Assembly (NCBI RefSeq): GCF_027789125.1 | Contig: NZ_JAQFVF010000092.1 | Span: 209,866 to 273,865 of the forward strand | From: Paenibacillus aestuarii | Lineage (GTDB): Bacteria > Bacillota > Bacilli > Paenibacillales > NBRC-103111 | DNA: 64,000 nt | Reading direction: 5' to 3' | Part shown: positions 41,768 to 50,467 of the stretch, one piece after another | How the letters are laid out: each line of letters opens with the position of its first letter | How positions within the stretch are numbered: position 1 is the first letter of the stretch | Translations under genes and position numbers: made by a program | The notes under the pieces: model-generated | What the model saw: only the letters and a program-made list of their open reading frames with translations | What the model was told of the DNA's origin: nothing | The model's database searches: none

Positions 41768-42925
41768 CTAAGCTTTACTCGCTTGCTTCAGCAGCTCATA
41801 TTGCTTCATAACCGCTTCATGGATCGGATGATCCGCGCCGATAGTCGTATATTGGGTAATTGTTTGCGCAAGGCCATGGGCTTGCAAATCCGCTTGAATT
41901 TGCACAGCATCCGGGTCATCGCTCACATCGAACAGGAAGGCAGCCGCCATGCCGCCCGCCAAATGAGCAGGGAACATGCCGCGTTCATAAGACTGCATGG
42001 CAGGACGAACCAAGCGGTCATTGCTGGACAGCTTGCGGATTGGCGATCTGCCGACGCGCGTCACTTCATCTGTTAAATACGGGTTCACAAATCGGTTTAA
42101 AATTTTATGAATATAGTCCGCATGCTGCGACTTGTCGAACCCATACTTTAGATGAAGCAATGCGCCCGTCTCTTCCATCACGCGCTGCACTTCAGCAGCG
42201 ATGTCCGCATTCGCCATCGCCTGTTGAATCGTCGCAAAGCCCTGAAGATACCCCAGATAAGCTGCGACGCAATGTCCGGTATTCACTGTAAAAAGCTTTC
42301 GCTCAATGTAAGGTTCCAGCTCGCGAACATAGTGGATACCTTCAATCCGGTGGAAGCCTGGGATCATTTGCGATTCATCGACGACCCACTCATAGAAAGG
42401 CTCCACGATTACCTCAAGCGGATCTTCGTTGTTCTGGATCGGTACGATCCGGTCGACGGCAGCGTTCGGGAAAGCGGCAAACGCCGCTAATTTTCCCTGC
42501 TGCTCCAAACTAAGCTGACTCTGCACGTGCTCCTTCAGCTGCGCGCTTCCGCCAATGGCGTTCTCGCAGGCGATGATATGCAGCGGAGCCGCGCCGCGCT
42601 CCATGCGCAGCTTCAGTCCTTCAGCAATGCCAGGGGCAATATGCTTCAGAATGTTGACGCCGACAGCGGTCGTCACAAGGTCTGCTTGCGCAACGGCTTC
42701 CGCGACATCCGCCAGCACTTTGCCGTTGATCGCCGTTACGTTCGTCACAGTAAAAGTTTCCTGGCCCTCGCTGGCCAGCTTCACGGTATAGGCTTTTTTG
42801 TCCTGCAGACGCTCAACCAAAAGATCGTTCACATCGGAGAACACCACTTCGTATCCTGCCTGGGACAAGACTAGGCCGATAAACCCTCTGCCAATATTTC
42901 CTGCGCCAAAATGGACCGCTCTCAT
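41768..42925 (-). CDS. mtlD: Mannitol-1-phosphate 5-dehydrogenase
   Basis: 385 residues. Rossmann motif VHFGAGNIGRGFIG at the N-terminus, mid-domain CENAIGGSAQLKEHV and VDRIVP, and the family sequence FTVNTGHCVAAYLGYL. Oxidises mannitol-1-phosphate to fructose-6-phosphate with NAD+. ATG overlaps the mtlF stop (ATGA). Fourth gene of the operon. Confidence 0.97.
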   Translation of the reverse strand: MRAVHFGAGNIGRGFIGLVLSQAGYEVVFSDVNDLLVERLQDKKAYTVKLASEGQETFTVTNVTAINGKVLADVAEAVAQADLVTTAVGVNILKHIAPGIAEGLKLRMERGAAPLHIIACENAIGGSAQLKEHVQSQLSLEQQGKLAAFAAFPNAAVDRIVPIQNNEDPLEVIVEPFYEWVVDESQMIPGFHRIEGIHYVRELEPYIERKLFTVNTGHCVAAYLGYLQGFATIQQAMANADIAAEVQRVMEETGALLHLKYGFDKSQHADYIHKILNRFVNPYLTDEVTRVGRSPIRKLSSNDRLVRPAMQSYERGMFPAHLAGGMAAAFLFDVSDDPDAVQIQADLQAHGLAQTITQYTTIGADHPIHEAVMKQYELLKQASKA

Positions 42926-43359
42926 GATTCCATCCCGCTTTCAAAAATAGTGACCATTTCTTCTGCTGACGAAGCTTTCATGATTTGTTCCATATTCTCA
43001 TCTTCCGAGCAAATCATCGCCACGTTGGTCAAAATATCCAAGTGGTCGTTGCCCGCGGCTGCGATCCCGATTACGAGCACCGCCTTCTCACCGTCGCCGA
43101 AGTCTACGCCTTGGGGAATTTGCACGATCGCAAGTCCTGTCGAATGAATCAACGACTTGGAATCATTCGTGCCGTGCGGAATAGCAAGCCCGTTACCCAT
43201 ATAGGTGGAAAGCGTCGCTTCCCGCTCCAGCATTTTGTCAATATAAGCAGCAGATGCATGACCGGCATCGACCAGCAATTGCCCAGCCATCCGAATCGCC
43301 TCGGTTTTGTCTTTCGGTTGTGCGTTCAATTTCACTTTATTTACCGATAAAATACTCAT
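42922..43359 (-). CDS. mtlF: Mannitol-specific PTS EIIA component
   Basis: 145 residues. Phospho-His in GLAIPHGTNDSK (about residue 62-64), preceded by EREATLSTYMGNG and followed by VLVIGIAAAGNDHLDILTNVA. Receives phosphate from HPr and transfers it to the MtlA EIIB domain. RBS AGAGGAG. Third gene of the operon. Confidence 0.96.
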   Translation of the reverse strand: MSILSVNKVKLNAQPKDKTEAIRMAGQLLVDAGHASAAYIDKMLEREATLSTYMGNGLAIPHGTNDSKSLIHSTGLAIVQIPQGVDFGDGEKAVLVIGIAAAGNDHLDILTNVAMICSEDENMEQIMKASSAEEMVTIFESGMES

Positions 43360-43390
43360 AGCAGGTTCTCCTCTACCGATTTATTTAGGT

Positions 43391-45436
43391 TTATTTTTTA
43401 TTCTCTAAAAATTCTTCAAGCTCTTGCGATAAATATTGCTTAATATCCGCTTCCGTTCCGCCTTCAAGCAGCTCAATCATTTCCGGAATGAGCAGATAGG
43501 AGCTTATTTCACTCAGCACTTCAAGGCTTTCCTTGGAAAGCTCTTTCGGCCCCAGCATCAGCAAAAGCTGTCGCACCCCGGATGGGGTGATTTGATCCAG
43601 CACCAAGTCCTGCTGTAAGCGGAATAGGGTCAATGATGGCCTGCTGACGAGCTCGCTTCGGATATGAAAGAGGGCAAGACTTGTGTCCGGGATCACTTGG
43701 CTGCTCTGCCTCTCCCTTTGCAGCAGCAGTGTAACAATCGGTTCGACATCTGCGATCACATGGCTTTGCTGGACATAGCTGCAAATTTCCATCAAGGTCG
43801 CTTGCAAGCTGTCGAACGAGTGCTTGATCGGATAAACGTTAAACTGGTCCAGAATCCGTACAATTTCGTCGACATAAGGCCTAACCCGATACGACCGCTC
43901 TGCCGCCGCATCACGCGGCAGCTCCTCGCGTTGTGAGCGCGCCGACCTATCCTTTTGGAGCGTTACGTTCTGGATAAAAAGCCGCAGACGCTCCGCCTCT
44001 TCCTTCGTCAGCAGCGGACTCAGCTTGATATATTGATCTTCCTCCAGCGGCAAATCCACGGTTGAAATAATCAAATCATACGTCGATTCCGGGATGCGCG
44101 CCGCTTCAAACCAGGAAGCGTTGCCGACGATGCTGATTTGCGGCAGCTCTTTCGTCAAGCGCACCGCCAGCATCTTCGAAGTCCCGAGCCCGCTGGTGCA
44201 GACGATAATCGCCCGCACATTGCGGCGGAACTGCTTTTGCCTCTCCAGCGAAGCGCCGAAATGCATCACGAGATACCCGACTTCCTCGTCAGGAATAGCC
44301 ACATCGGTAATGGTTTCATTGACAGCTTCACGAATTCCTTCAAATAAAGCTTCATAATCTTTCTTAATCTGCGCGAGCAGTGGATTCCGAACGGTCGCCC
44401 CTGCCCGCAGCCGCTTGAGCGCGGATTCGAGATGGCTAAGCAAGCCGTCCCGCAGCGAGCGGTCGGCCGTGTAGTTCACACCGCTGCGCGCTTCCATATT
44501 CCGCACCAGCTTCCAGACAATTTCCATATAATTGAGCTTTTCTTGGGGAAGCAGTTGGTTCGGATGCGAGACATCGCCGGGCTCCAACAGCTGCGCGAGG
44601 TAAGCCACCTCTGCAGTGGAGAATTCCATGCCAATCGCGCTGGACAAGCAGCTGATCACATGCGCGAGCAGCTCGCTCTGGCGGATGGATTGCTTCTCCG
44701 CTTGCAGTTCGATGGCTCTGCCCTGCTGCACTCTGGAGACGGCGATGGATATATTGATCAGCAAATACGTATAATCGCTTTCTGATAAAGCGTGCAGCCC
44801 TTCATCTTCGGCTTGCCACAGCGCTTCTTCCACCTTGGCAAAGTAGGCCTTGCCGATCAGCTCCAGCAGCTTCCTCGTTACCGGCGAATGCACATGCTCC
44901 ATTTTGCCGAAGAGATCGGATTCGTCCAGATAATTGCGGGCCAAGCGCGAAATCATTTTGCGCATGTTGGCTTCGGAGCCGCTTAGACCGACGCCGTAGC
45001 CGCGCCTGCGGATCAAAATCAGATCCGACTTCTGAATCGTGCTCTCCAGTTCATCGAGATCGTTCGTAATCGTCGGAACGGTTACGCTCAGATCGTGGGA
45101 GAGTGAAAACAGCTTCACCGGCTCGCTCTCTTGCAGCAACGTGCAAAGAATGAATAATTTGCGGTCCTGAGCGGAATATTCAACGGCCGAAGCGACCAGC
45201 AGAGTTTGTTTGAAAGCCTCCAGTTTGTCGGGTGCAGCCTGCAAGAGGATGCCTTTTCCCGATTTTTTTTGCAACGTCAATCCGGATCCTGCGATCGCGG
45301 TTTCCAGCTCAGAAAGCTCCCTGTGAACAGTTCTCGTGCTTACGTTAATTTCCGCAGCTATTTCTCCTGCTGTCACCTCATCGCTCCGGTTCAAGAGCAG
45401 ATCTAGAATTTGACGGTGCCTATGAGAGAGTCTCAT
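43391..45436 (-). CDS. mtlR: MtlR mannitol operon activator (BglG/PRD family)
   Basis: 681 residues from ATG 45436 (AGGTG seven nt upstream; ATG 45442 is too near). Two N-terminal HTHs (about 5-55 and 75-165: VTAGEIAAEINVSTRTVHREL), PRD1 (about 190-290), PRD2 (about 295-400), an EIIB-gat-like domain with Cys in IIVCTSGLGTSKMLAVRL, and an EIIA-like domain (about 530-680). In homologues HPr phosphorylates PRD2 to activate, and MtlA/MtlF phosphorylate the EIIB/EIIA-like parts. Lies within the operon between mtlA and mtlF, so autoregulated. Confidence 0.95.
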   Translation of the reverse strand: MRLSHRHRQILDLLLNRSDEVTAGEIAAEINVSTRTVHRELSELETAIAGSGLTLQKKSGKGILLQAAPDKLEAFKQTLLVASAVEYSAQDRKLFILCTLLQESEPVKLFSLSHDLSVTVPTITNDLDELESTIQKSDLILIRRRGYGVGLSGSEANMRKMISRLARNYLDESDLFGKMEHVHSPVTRKLLELIGKAYFAKVEEALWQAEDEGLHALSESDYTYLLINISIAVSRVQQGRAIELQAEKQSIRQSELLAHVISCLSSAIGMEFSTAEVAYLAQLLEPGDVSHPNQLLPQEKLNYMEIVWKLVRNMEARSGVNYTADRSLRDGLLSHLESALKRLRAGATVRNPLLAQIKKDYEALFEGIREAVNETITDVAIPDEEVGYLVMHFGASLERQKQFRRNVRAIIVCTSGLGTSKMLAVRLTKELPQISIVGNASWFEAARIPESTYDLIISTVDLPLEEDQYIKLSPLLTKEEAERLRLFIQNVTLQKDRSARSQREELPRDAAAERSYRVRPYVDEIVRILDQFNVYPIKHSFDSLQATLMEICSYVQQSHVIADVEPIVTLLLQRERQSSQVIPDTSLALFHIRSELVSRPSLTLFRLQQDLVLDQITPSGVRQLLLMLGPKELSKESLEVLSEISSYLLIPEMIELLEGGTEADIKQYLSQELEEFLENKK

Positions 45437-45465
45437 GTCCATGCACCTCTGACTTAAATGGACAT

Positions 45466-45489
45466 AACGCCGGCAAGTTTGCCAGCGTT
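45466..45489 (-). promoter_or_regulatory. Hairpin between mtlA and mtlR
   Basis: AACGCTGGCA-AACT-TGCCGGCGTT (10-bp stem) without T-run; might stabilise the mtlA message or cause partial attenuation. Confidence 0.4.
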
Positions 45490-45501
45490 AGTTCAGATAT
45501 A

Positions 45502-46998
45502 TTAACTTAATCGTTTGACAAGGGCTTCATACTCTGGACTCTTCATGAAATTGTCGATCGAGATATGTTCCGCTTGCGGGGCTTGATTCCGTGCCCGGTC
45601 TGTCAAAGACTTGTGCGTCACAACGATATCGGCATCGCCTGGAATCTCGCTGATCGCCGTGTTGATGACCGTAACGCCAACACCGGCTTCTTTCATCTTC
45701 TTGCGGAGAATGGATGCGCCCATTGCGCTGGATCCCATACCCGCATCACAGGAGAACACAATTTTGTGCACATCGGATGCAGCTTTCTGACCTTCAACAA
45801 GTGCAGTTGCTGTTGCTGTTTCCGCTGCTGCAGTTGCCGTTGTTGCAGTTGCAGTCGCAGCTGCTGCAGTTGCCGCTGCTGCTGGCGTGTTGCCGGCTGC
45901 TTTCATTTGTTTCATTTTTGCCGTTGCTTCTTCGATATCTTCCTCTTCATCGGATTGCTTGCTTGTTTTGAGCAGCAGTGCTGCTACAAGGAAGGAAACG
46001 ACCGCCCCGGAGATGACACCTGTGAAGATGGAAAGCATGCCGCCCTTAGGCGCCATTGCAATGTAAGCAAAAATACTACCAGGTGATGGCGGAGCCACCA
46101 GCCCTGCGTGGAACATCGAGAACGTGAATGTACCGGTTACGCCACCCGCCATTACAGCCAGAATCAAACGAGGATTCATCAGAATGTACGGGAAGTAAAT
46201 TTCGTGAATACCGCCGAAGAAGTGAATGATCGCCGCACCTGGCGCAGACAATTTCGCGGATCCGCGTCCGACAAGCCAGTAAGCGAGCAAAATGCCAAGG
46301 CCCGGACCTGGATTCGACTCCAGCATGAACAGAATGGACTTACCGGTTTTGGATGCTTGCTCCAGTGCGATTGGGCTCAGTACGCCGTGGTTGATGGCGT
46401 TGTTCAAGAACAAAACTTTACCCGGTTCAATCAAGATGTTCGCCAGCGGCAGCAGACCTGCGTTAACAAGGAATTGAACGCCAGCGGCTAATGCTTTGCT
46501 CACGACTTGAACGGCAGGACCGACAACCGTGTAAGCGAGAAGCGCCAGAATGCCGCCGATGATACCGGATGAGAAGTTGTTGACCAGCATCTCAAAACCG
46601 GATTTGATTTTGCCTTCGATCGATCTATCGAATTGCTTCAAGACCCAGGCTGCGAACGGACCGACGATCATCGCGCCCATAAACATCGGGATGTCTGTCC
46701 CAATGACAACCCCCATCGTCGTCACTGCGCCGATTACACCGCCGCGTGTACCGTGGATCATCGTTCCGCCCGTATACCCGATCAGCAAAGGCAGCAGATA
46801 CGTGATCATCGGACCTACAAGCTTCGCTAAGTATTCGTTCGGAATCCAGCCCGTCGGGATGAATAATGCGGTGATGAGCCCCCAAGCGATAAAAGCTCCG
46901 ATATTCGGCATCACCATGCCGCTCAGGAAGCGTCCGAAACGCTGCACCCTGACTCTAGCACCACCAGCGGATGCTTGTTTTGTTGCTACTGTATCCAT
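45502..46998 (-). CDS. mtlA: Mannitol PTS permease EIICB
   Basis: 498 residues from ATG 46998 (GGGGGG eight nt upstream). EIIC (1 to about 340) with RFGRFLSGMVMPNIGAFIAWG and LLIGYTGGTMIHGTRGG. EIIB (about 405-498) with phospho-Cys in VFSCDAGMGSSAMGASIL. No EIIA domain; that is encoded by mtlF. A linker (about 345-400) is extraordinarily rich in Ala and Thr (AAATATATTATAAAETATAT), longer than in B. subtilis MtlA (about 478 aa total). Imports and phosphorylates mannitol. First gene of the operon. Confidence 0.96.
   Translation of the reverse strand: MDTVATKQASAGGARVRVQRFGRFLSGMVMPNIGAFIAWGLITALFIPTGWIPNEYLAKLVGPMITYLLPLLIGYTGGTMIHGTRGGVIGAVTTMGVVIGTDIPMFMGAMIVGPFAAWVLKQFDRSIEGKIKSGFEMLVNNFSSGIIGGILALLAYTVVGPAVQVVSKALAAGVQFLVNAGLLPLANILIEPGKVLFLNNAINHGVLSPIALEQASKTGKSILFMLESNPGPGLGILLAYWLVGRGSAKLSAPGAAIIHFFGGIHEIYFPYILMNPRLILAVMAGGVTGTFTFSMFHAGLVAPPSPGSIFAYIAMAPKGGMLSIFTGVISGAVVSFLVAALLLKTSKQSDEEEDIEEATAKMKQMKAAGNTPAAAATAAAATATATTATAAAETATATALVEGQKAASDVHKIVFSCDAGMGSSAMGASILRKKMKEAGVGVTVINTAISEIPGDADIVVTHKSLTDRARNQAPQAEHISIDNFMKSPEYEALVKRLS
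45800..45905 (-). repeat. Low-complexity GCN/ACN repeat in the mtlA linker
   Basis: DNA built of GCTGCAGTTGC-like 6-12 bp units within the Ala/Thr linker; likely to vary in length by slippage. Confidence 0.55.
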
Positions 46999-47051
46999 TA
47001 GGATAACCCCCCATGAAGGAATCATGATTTGAATATGTTATTATCGTAAAG

Positions 47052-47065
47052 CAAAAGCGCTTACA
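47052..47065 (-). promoter_or_regulatory. cre-like site before mtlA
   Basis: TGTAAGCGCTTTTG on the minus strand matches 12 of 14 cre positions. It lies between TTGAAC and a TACGATAAT segment, so CcpA binding there would block the promoter. Confidence 0.5.
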
Positions 47066-47147
47066 CGTTCAATCAAATCAAAATGTCATTCCGTCATGAT
47101 TCTGTTGACATTATTTTTGTTTGTAGCGGCTGATCTTACTCATAAAA

Positions 47148-47173
47148 TAAAAAAGCCGGAGATAGCTCCGGCT
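47148..47173 (-). terminator. Terminator after the stalk-domain gene
   Basis: AGCCGGAG-CTAT-CTCCGGCT followed by T6 on the minus strand. Confidence 0.88.
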
Positions 47174-47182
47174 GAAGTCAAA

Positions 47183-49090
47183 TTAGTTGGTTGTTTGGAA
47201 AGACTTGATCGTGTCCTTTATTTGTTTTTGCAAGAAGTCCGTTTGGAGTGCTTTCGGATAATTGACCATGAACAGGTAATGGCTATCTCCCTTTTGGAAG
47301 ATGCACAATGTCGTTACAAAGTTTTTATACGCCCACTCTTTCCAAATCGCTTGAACCCCGTTGACAGATTCCGTCCGGCTGGCAGTCTCTTTGAAATCCG
47401 TGCCGCCGTAATCGTTACGTAATTTTTCTTGCAGCTGATCGGCAACTTCTTGGGGCGTTAAGCCAGATTGATCCGCATCATTGACAAGAAGAAGGAAATG
47501 CCCCATCCCGAACGCGTACTCCAGATCACCGTTTTTGCTTTTGGAGGCATTCAGCTTCCAATAATCAGGGATCGTAATGGTGTAGTTGTAATTCTTATTT
47601 TTTACTTCGCTTGTCTTTGAGCGGTCAAGGTTTTCCGAACTGTCTTTGATCGTCCCGATCGAAGAGGAAGGCTTGCCGATTTTTACGGATTGCAAAGTGG
47701 ATTGAATGAAGTTATCGGATAGATCATCCTTATTGCTGTAATCGATAACAAGATAATATTTATAAGCGTCTTTGATAATATGCACATTCTCCGTTGCATC
47801 CCAAATGCGGTTGTCAAATGTATTCGACGTCCGTGTCACAATCGCTTGGTTCCCATCAACAACGATATTTCGCGCCGAATCCATTTTACTATACGCGGAA
47901 GCGTATACCTGCGTATAATTGTTGGCGTCGCGGTCCGACCATTTCTGCAGCGTATCGCTCTCCGATTTGGAAGTCACTTTGTAGCTGATGCTTGTTTTTT
48001 TCTTTGGATCTGTAAACTGAATCATTCCGCTGTCGCTGCCGGATTTCGACCACTCGGCTGGGATTTTGAGCGTAATCCCATACGTTTCGTCGGTATATGT
48101 GCGTAAACCGCCCTTGACCGTTGAAAGGTCTTTTAACGTTTTATCACTTGAATCAAAAGACAATTGAAAGCTGTTTAAAAGATCCTGATAAGCATTGTGC
48201 TTCGCGGTAACTTTGTCATTCTCTTCCTTTTCAATCGTGAAAATAACAATATACACCTTATCACCGCTTTGATAAGCGCGATACTCATAAAGCGCATTAT
48301 CGTACTTGGATTTAAGCAGCGCGTAAGGGCGCGTACCGCCGGAAACATATTTTTTTTCTAAAATCGATTCATCATCCGTTTGATCCACCAGCAAATCCAG
48401 CAAAGCATCCTCGGACATATTCTCGGTCATATCCGACTTCACCGATACGGTAATACGGTACTCGCCATTGGCATCATCGAAGGCTACACGATCCTCTTTA
48501 AAGCTCTGATAATCCTTAACCAGACCCGTCGGATATTTCAAGGACCAGCCATAATAGCTATTGCCGATATGCGTCTTGCCTAAATCCGAATCGATGCCTT
48601 CCAGAGCCGTGCCCGCTGCGCGCGTGCTGGAAATCGAAATCGTAGAAGTCGCTTCATCGAACTGTACGTTGGCTCCGAATTTCTCCGAAATGAAACGGAG
48701 CGGAACCATCGTCGTACCGTTTTTCAACTCAGGCGCAACCTCAATCTGTTCGTCTTTCCCATTGACTGTAGCTGTCGTACTGCCGATTTTCAAAGAAATC
48801 GCAGTGCCGTTGTAGGTAAGGCCGACCGTCTGCGTTTCCGAAGCCCAGCTTAAGGCCGCGCCGAACGCCGAAGTAATGACTCGCAATGGAACGAGTGTCA
48901 CCCCATTGTTCGCATAAGGTGTTTCAACGGTAATCGATTGATCGTTAATAGTAATGTGATCTTCACCAAGCTTCAATTGGATATGAACCGATTGAGCTTG
49001 TGTTGACGAATCCGCCAATGCGCTGAGCGGTTGCATCGTGATTAGTACAAATGTTAATAAAATGAGGTAGGTATGGCGTAGTTTAATCAT
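47183..49090 (-). CDS. Secreted protein with copper amine oxidase-like N-terminal (stalk) domains
   Basis: 635 residues. Signal peptide 1-26. Stalk-type repeats at about 40-85 and 100-150 (ANNGVTLVPLRVITSAFG; KNGTTMVPLRFISEKFGANVQFDEAT), the domain that in amine oxidases is a non-catalytic stalk and in Bacilli occurs in many wall-associated proteins. The remainder (about 170-635) is beta-rich with three similar blocks that each start near YGWSLKYP, YGITLKIP and YNYTITIP; no enzyme motif recognised. RBS GGAAGG. Second gene after the HtrA-like protease; 16 bp spacing. Confidence 0.8.
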   Translation of the reverse strand: MIKLRHTYLILLTFVLITMQPLSALADSSTQAQSVHIQLKLGEDHITINDQSITVETPYANNGVTLVPLRVITSAFGAALSWASETQTVGLTYNGTAISLKIGSTTATVNGKDEQIEVAPELKNGTTMVPLRFISEKFGANVQFDEATSTISISSTRAAGTALEGIDSDLGKTHIGNSYYGWSLKYPTGLVKDYQSFKEDRVAFDDANGEYRITVSVKSDMTENMSEDALLDLLVDQTDDESILEKKYVSGGTRPYALLKSKYDNALYEYRAYQSGDKVYIVIFTIEKEENDKVTAKHNAYQDLLNSFQLSFDSSDKTLKDLSTVKGGLRTYTDETYGITLKIPAEWSKSGSDSGMIQFTDPKKKTSISYKVTSKSESDTLQKWSDRDANNYTQVYASAYSKMDSARNIVVDGNQAIVTRTSNTFDNRIWDATENVHIIKDAYKYYLVIDYSNKDDLSDNFIQSTLQSVKIGKPSSSIGTIKDSSENLDRSKTSEVKNKNYNYTITIPDYWKLNASKSKNGDLEYAFGMGHFLLLVNDADQSGLTPQEVADQLQEKLRNDYGGTDFKETASRTESVNGVQAIWKEWAYKNFVTTLCIFQKGDSHYLFMVNYPKALQTDFLQKQIKDTIKSFQTTN

Positions 49091-49106
49091 GAGTCACCTT
49101 CCGCGT

Positions 49107-50258
49107 CTATTGGGTTTGAGTAGCATCGAGCAATGTAATCTCTTTTTGGACAATGTCCCCGTTGGATTGCAGGGTCAGCGTAACGTTGTCTCCAGGAACG
49201 AATTGTTTCAAAAGCTCATTCAAATCAACGAGCGTTTTCACATTGGAATTGTTGACGGAATACAGGACATCGCCTTCTTGAATGCCGGCAGCAGCAGCGG
49301 ACGTATTCGGATCCACGCGCGAAACTTTCAGCGGCTCATCCGTTGGCAGCCCGACGACAGCGGCCCAGCTTTCCTCCACCTCCAGGCCAAGCGCTGGACG
49401 TTTGACTTTGCCATACTTCAAAAACTGGTTCAATATGTACTGTACCGTGTCTGAAGGAATGGCGAATCCGAGTCCATCGACACCTGTCGCCGACAGCTTC
49501 AATGAGTTGATGCCAATCACCTCGCCTTGCAAATTCACCAATGCGCCGCCGCTGTTGCCCGGATTAATGGCCGCATCGGTTTGGAGCAAGCGATATGTGG
49601 CGTGCAGGGAACGGTCCGTCCCGCTAATTACGCCATAAGTGACCGAATTGCGAAGGGCAAAAGACATTGGCGTACCGATCGCGACAACAGGCTCACCGAC
49701 CTCAACATCGCTGCTTGAGGCAAAAGCAGCTGCGGTTAAGTTGGTGGCATTAATGCGCACGAGCGCCAAATCGCTCTCTTCGTCCAAATTTATCGTCGTT
49801 CCCGCGTTTTGCTTGCCGTCCGAGGTCACTACGATAATCTGCTTCATGTCTTCGACCACATGCGCATTCGTTATAATGAGCCCGTCGGATTGAACGACAA
49901 TTCCTGTGCCATGCGCCAGATTGAAGCGGTTATCCGCGGAAGCTTGGTTACTGCTCGTCGGCTTGCCAATAATCCCCACGATGGATGGAGAAACTTTCTT
50001 CACCACGTCTGTTACACGAGATCCTGTCGTATAGGTATAATCGTTCAGATCAGCCCGGTACGCTCCGGTGCCTCCTAACGTTTTGACAACATCGGAAGCC
50101 TTCACATAAACCTCACCGTCCAGCTCTTTCGTCTGCCAATGAGAGACACTCGCCGTGTCCCCGCCGATCGAGGCTTGGTCTGCGAACACTTGCCCGTTCC
50201 CCGCAAAAAGCGCAAATGTCAGTATGGTGGATACTACATAACGAATGTTTAATTTCAA
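49107..50258 (-). CDS. Exported HtrA/DegP-like serine protease with PDZ domain
   Basis: 383 residues; TTG start at 50258 with GGGAGAGAG upstream, no alternative ATG. Signal peptide 1-26, a short stalk-like segment (about 40-72: DGEVYVKASDVVKTLGGTGAY), trypsin-like protease (about 80-270) with catalytic His in ITNAHVVED, Asp in DLALVR and Ser in INPGNSGGAL, then one PDZ domain (about 285-375). Usual HtrA proteins of Bacilli are anchored by an N-terminal helix; this one has a cleavable-looking signal and is likely secreted. Co-transcribed with the stalk-domain gene, possibly its processing partner. Confidence 0.88.
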   Translation of the reverse strand: MKLNIRYVVSTILTFALFAGNGQVFADQASIGGDTASVSHWQTKELDGEVYVKASDVVKTLGGTGAYRADLNDYTYTTGSRVTDVVKKVSPSIVGIIGKPTSSNQASADNRFNLAHGTGIVVQSDGLIITNAHVVEDMKQIIVVTSDGKQNAGTTINLDEESDLALVRINATNLTAAAFASSSDVEVGEPVVAIGTPMSFALRNSVTYGVISGTDRSLHATYRLLQTDAAINPGNSGGALVNLQGEVIGINSLKLSATGVDGLGFAIPSDTVQYILNQFLKYGKVKRPALGLEVEESWAAVVGLPTDEPLKVSRVDPNTSAAAAGIQEGDVLYSVNNSNVKTLVDLNELLKQFVPGDNVTLTLQSNGDIVQKEITLLDATQTQ

Positions 50259-50360
50259 GTAACTCTCTCCCTCTCTAGTTTATGGTAATTATCCCCATCC
50301 CTATTATACATAAATATGGTAGAGAAGGTAGAAGGAATATCTTAAAGTGGATGTATATGG

Positions 50361-50397
50361 AAAAAGAGCTGGCGGGTGGAAACCGCTTAGCTCTTTT
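50361..50397. terminator. Terminator after the DHA2 exporter
   Basis: AAAAGAGCT / AGCTCTTTT stem with inner CGG / CCG pairing. A-run and T-run flanks allow both directions; functional on the minus strand after the exporter. Confidence 0.7.
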
Positions 50398-50467
50398 GGA
50401 GTTGCGCAGGCGTATCATCGCCTTTAATGCGGCATTCCCGCTTTAAAGGTGCCCGCTACTGGGCTGA

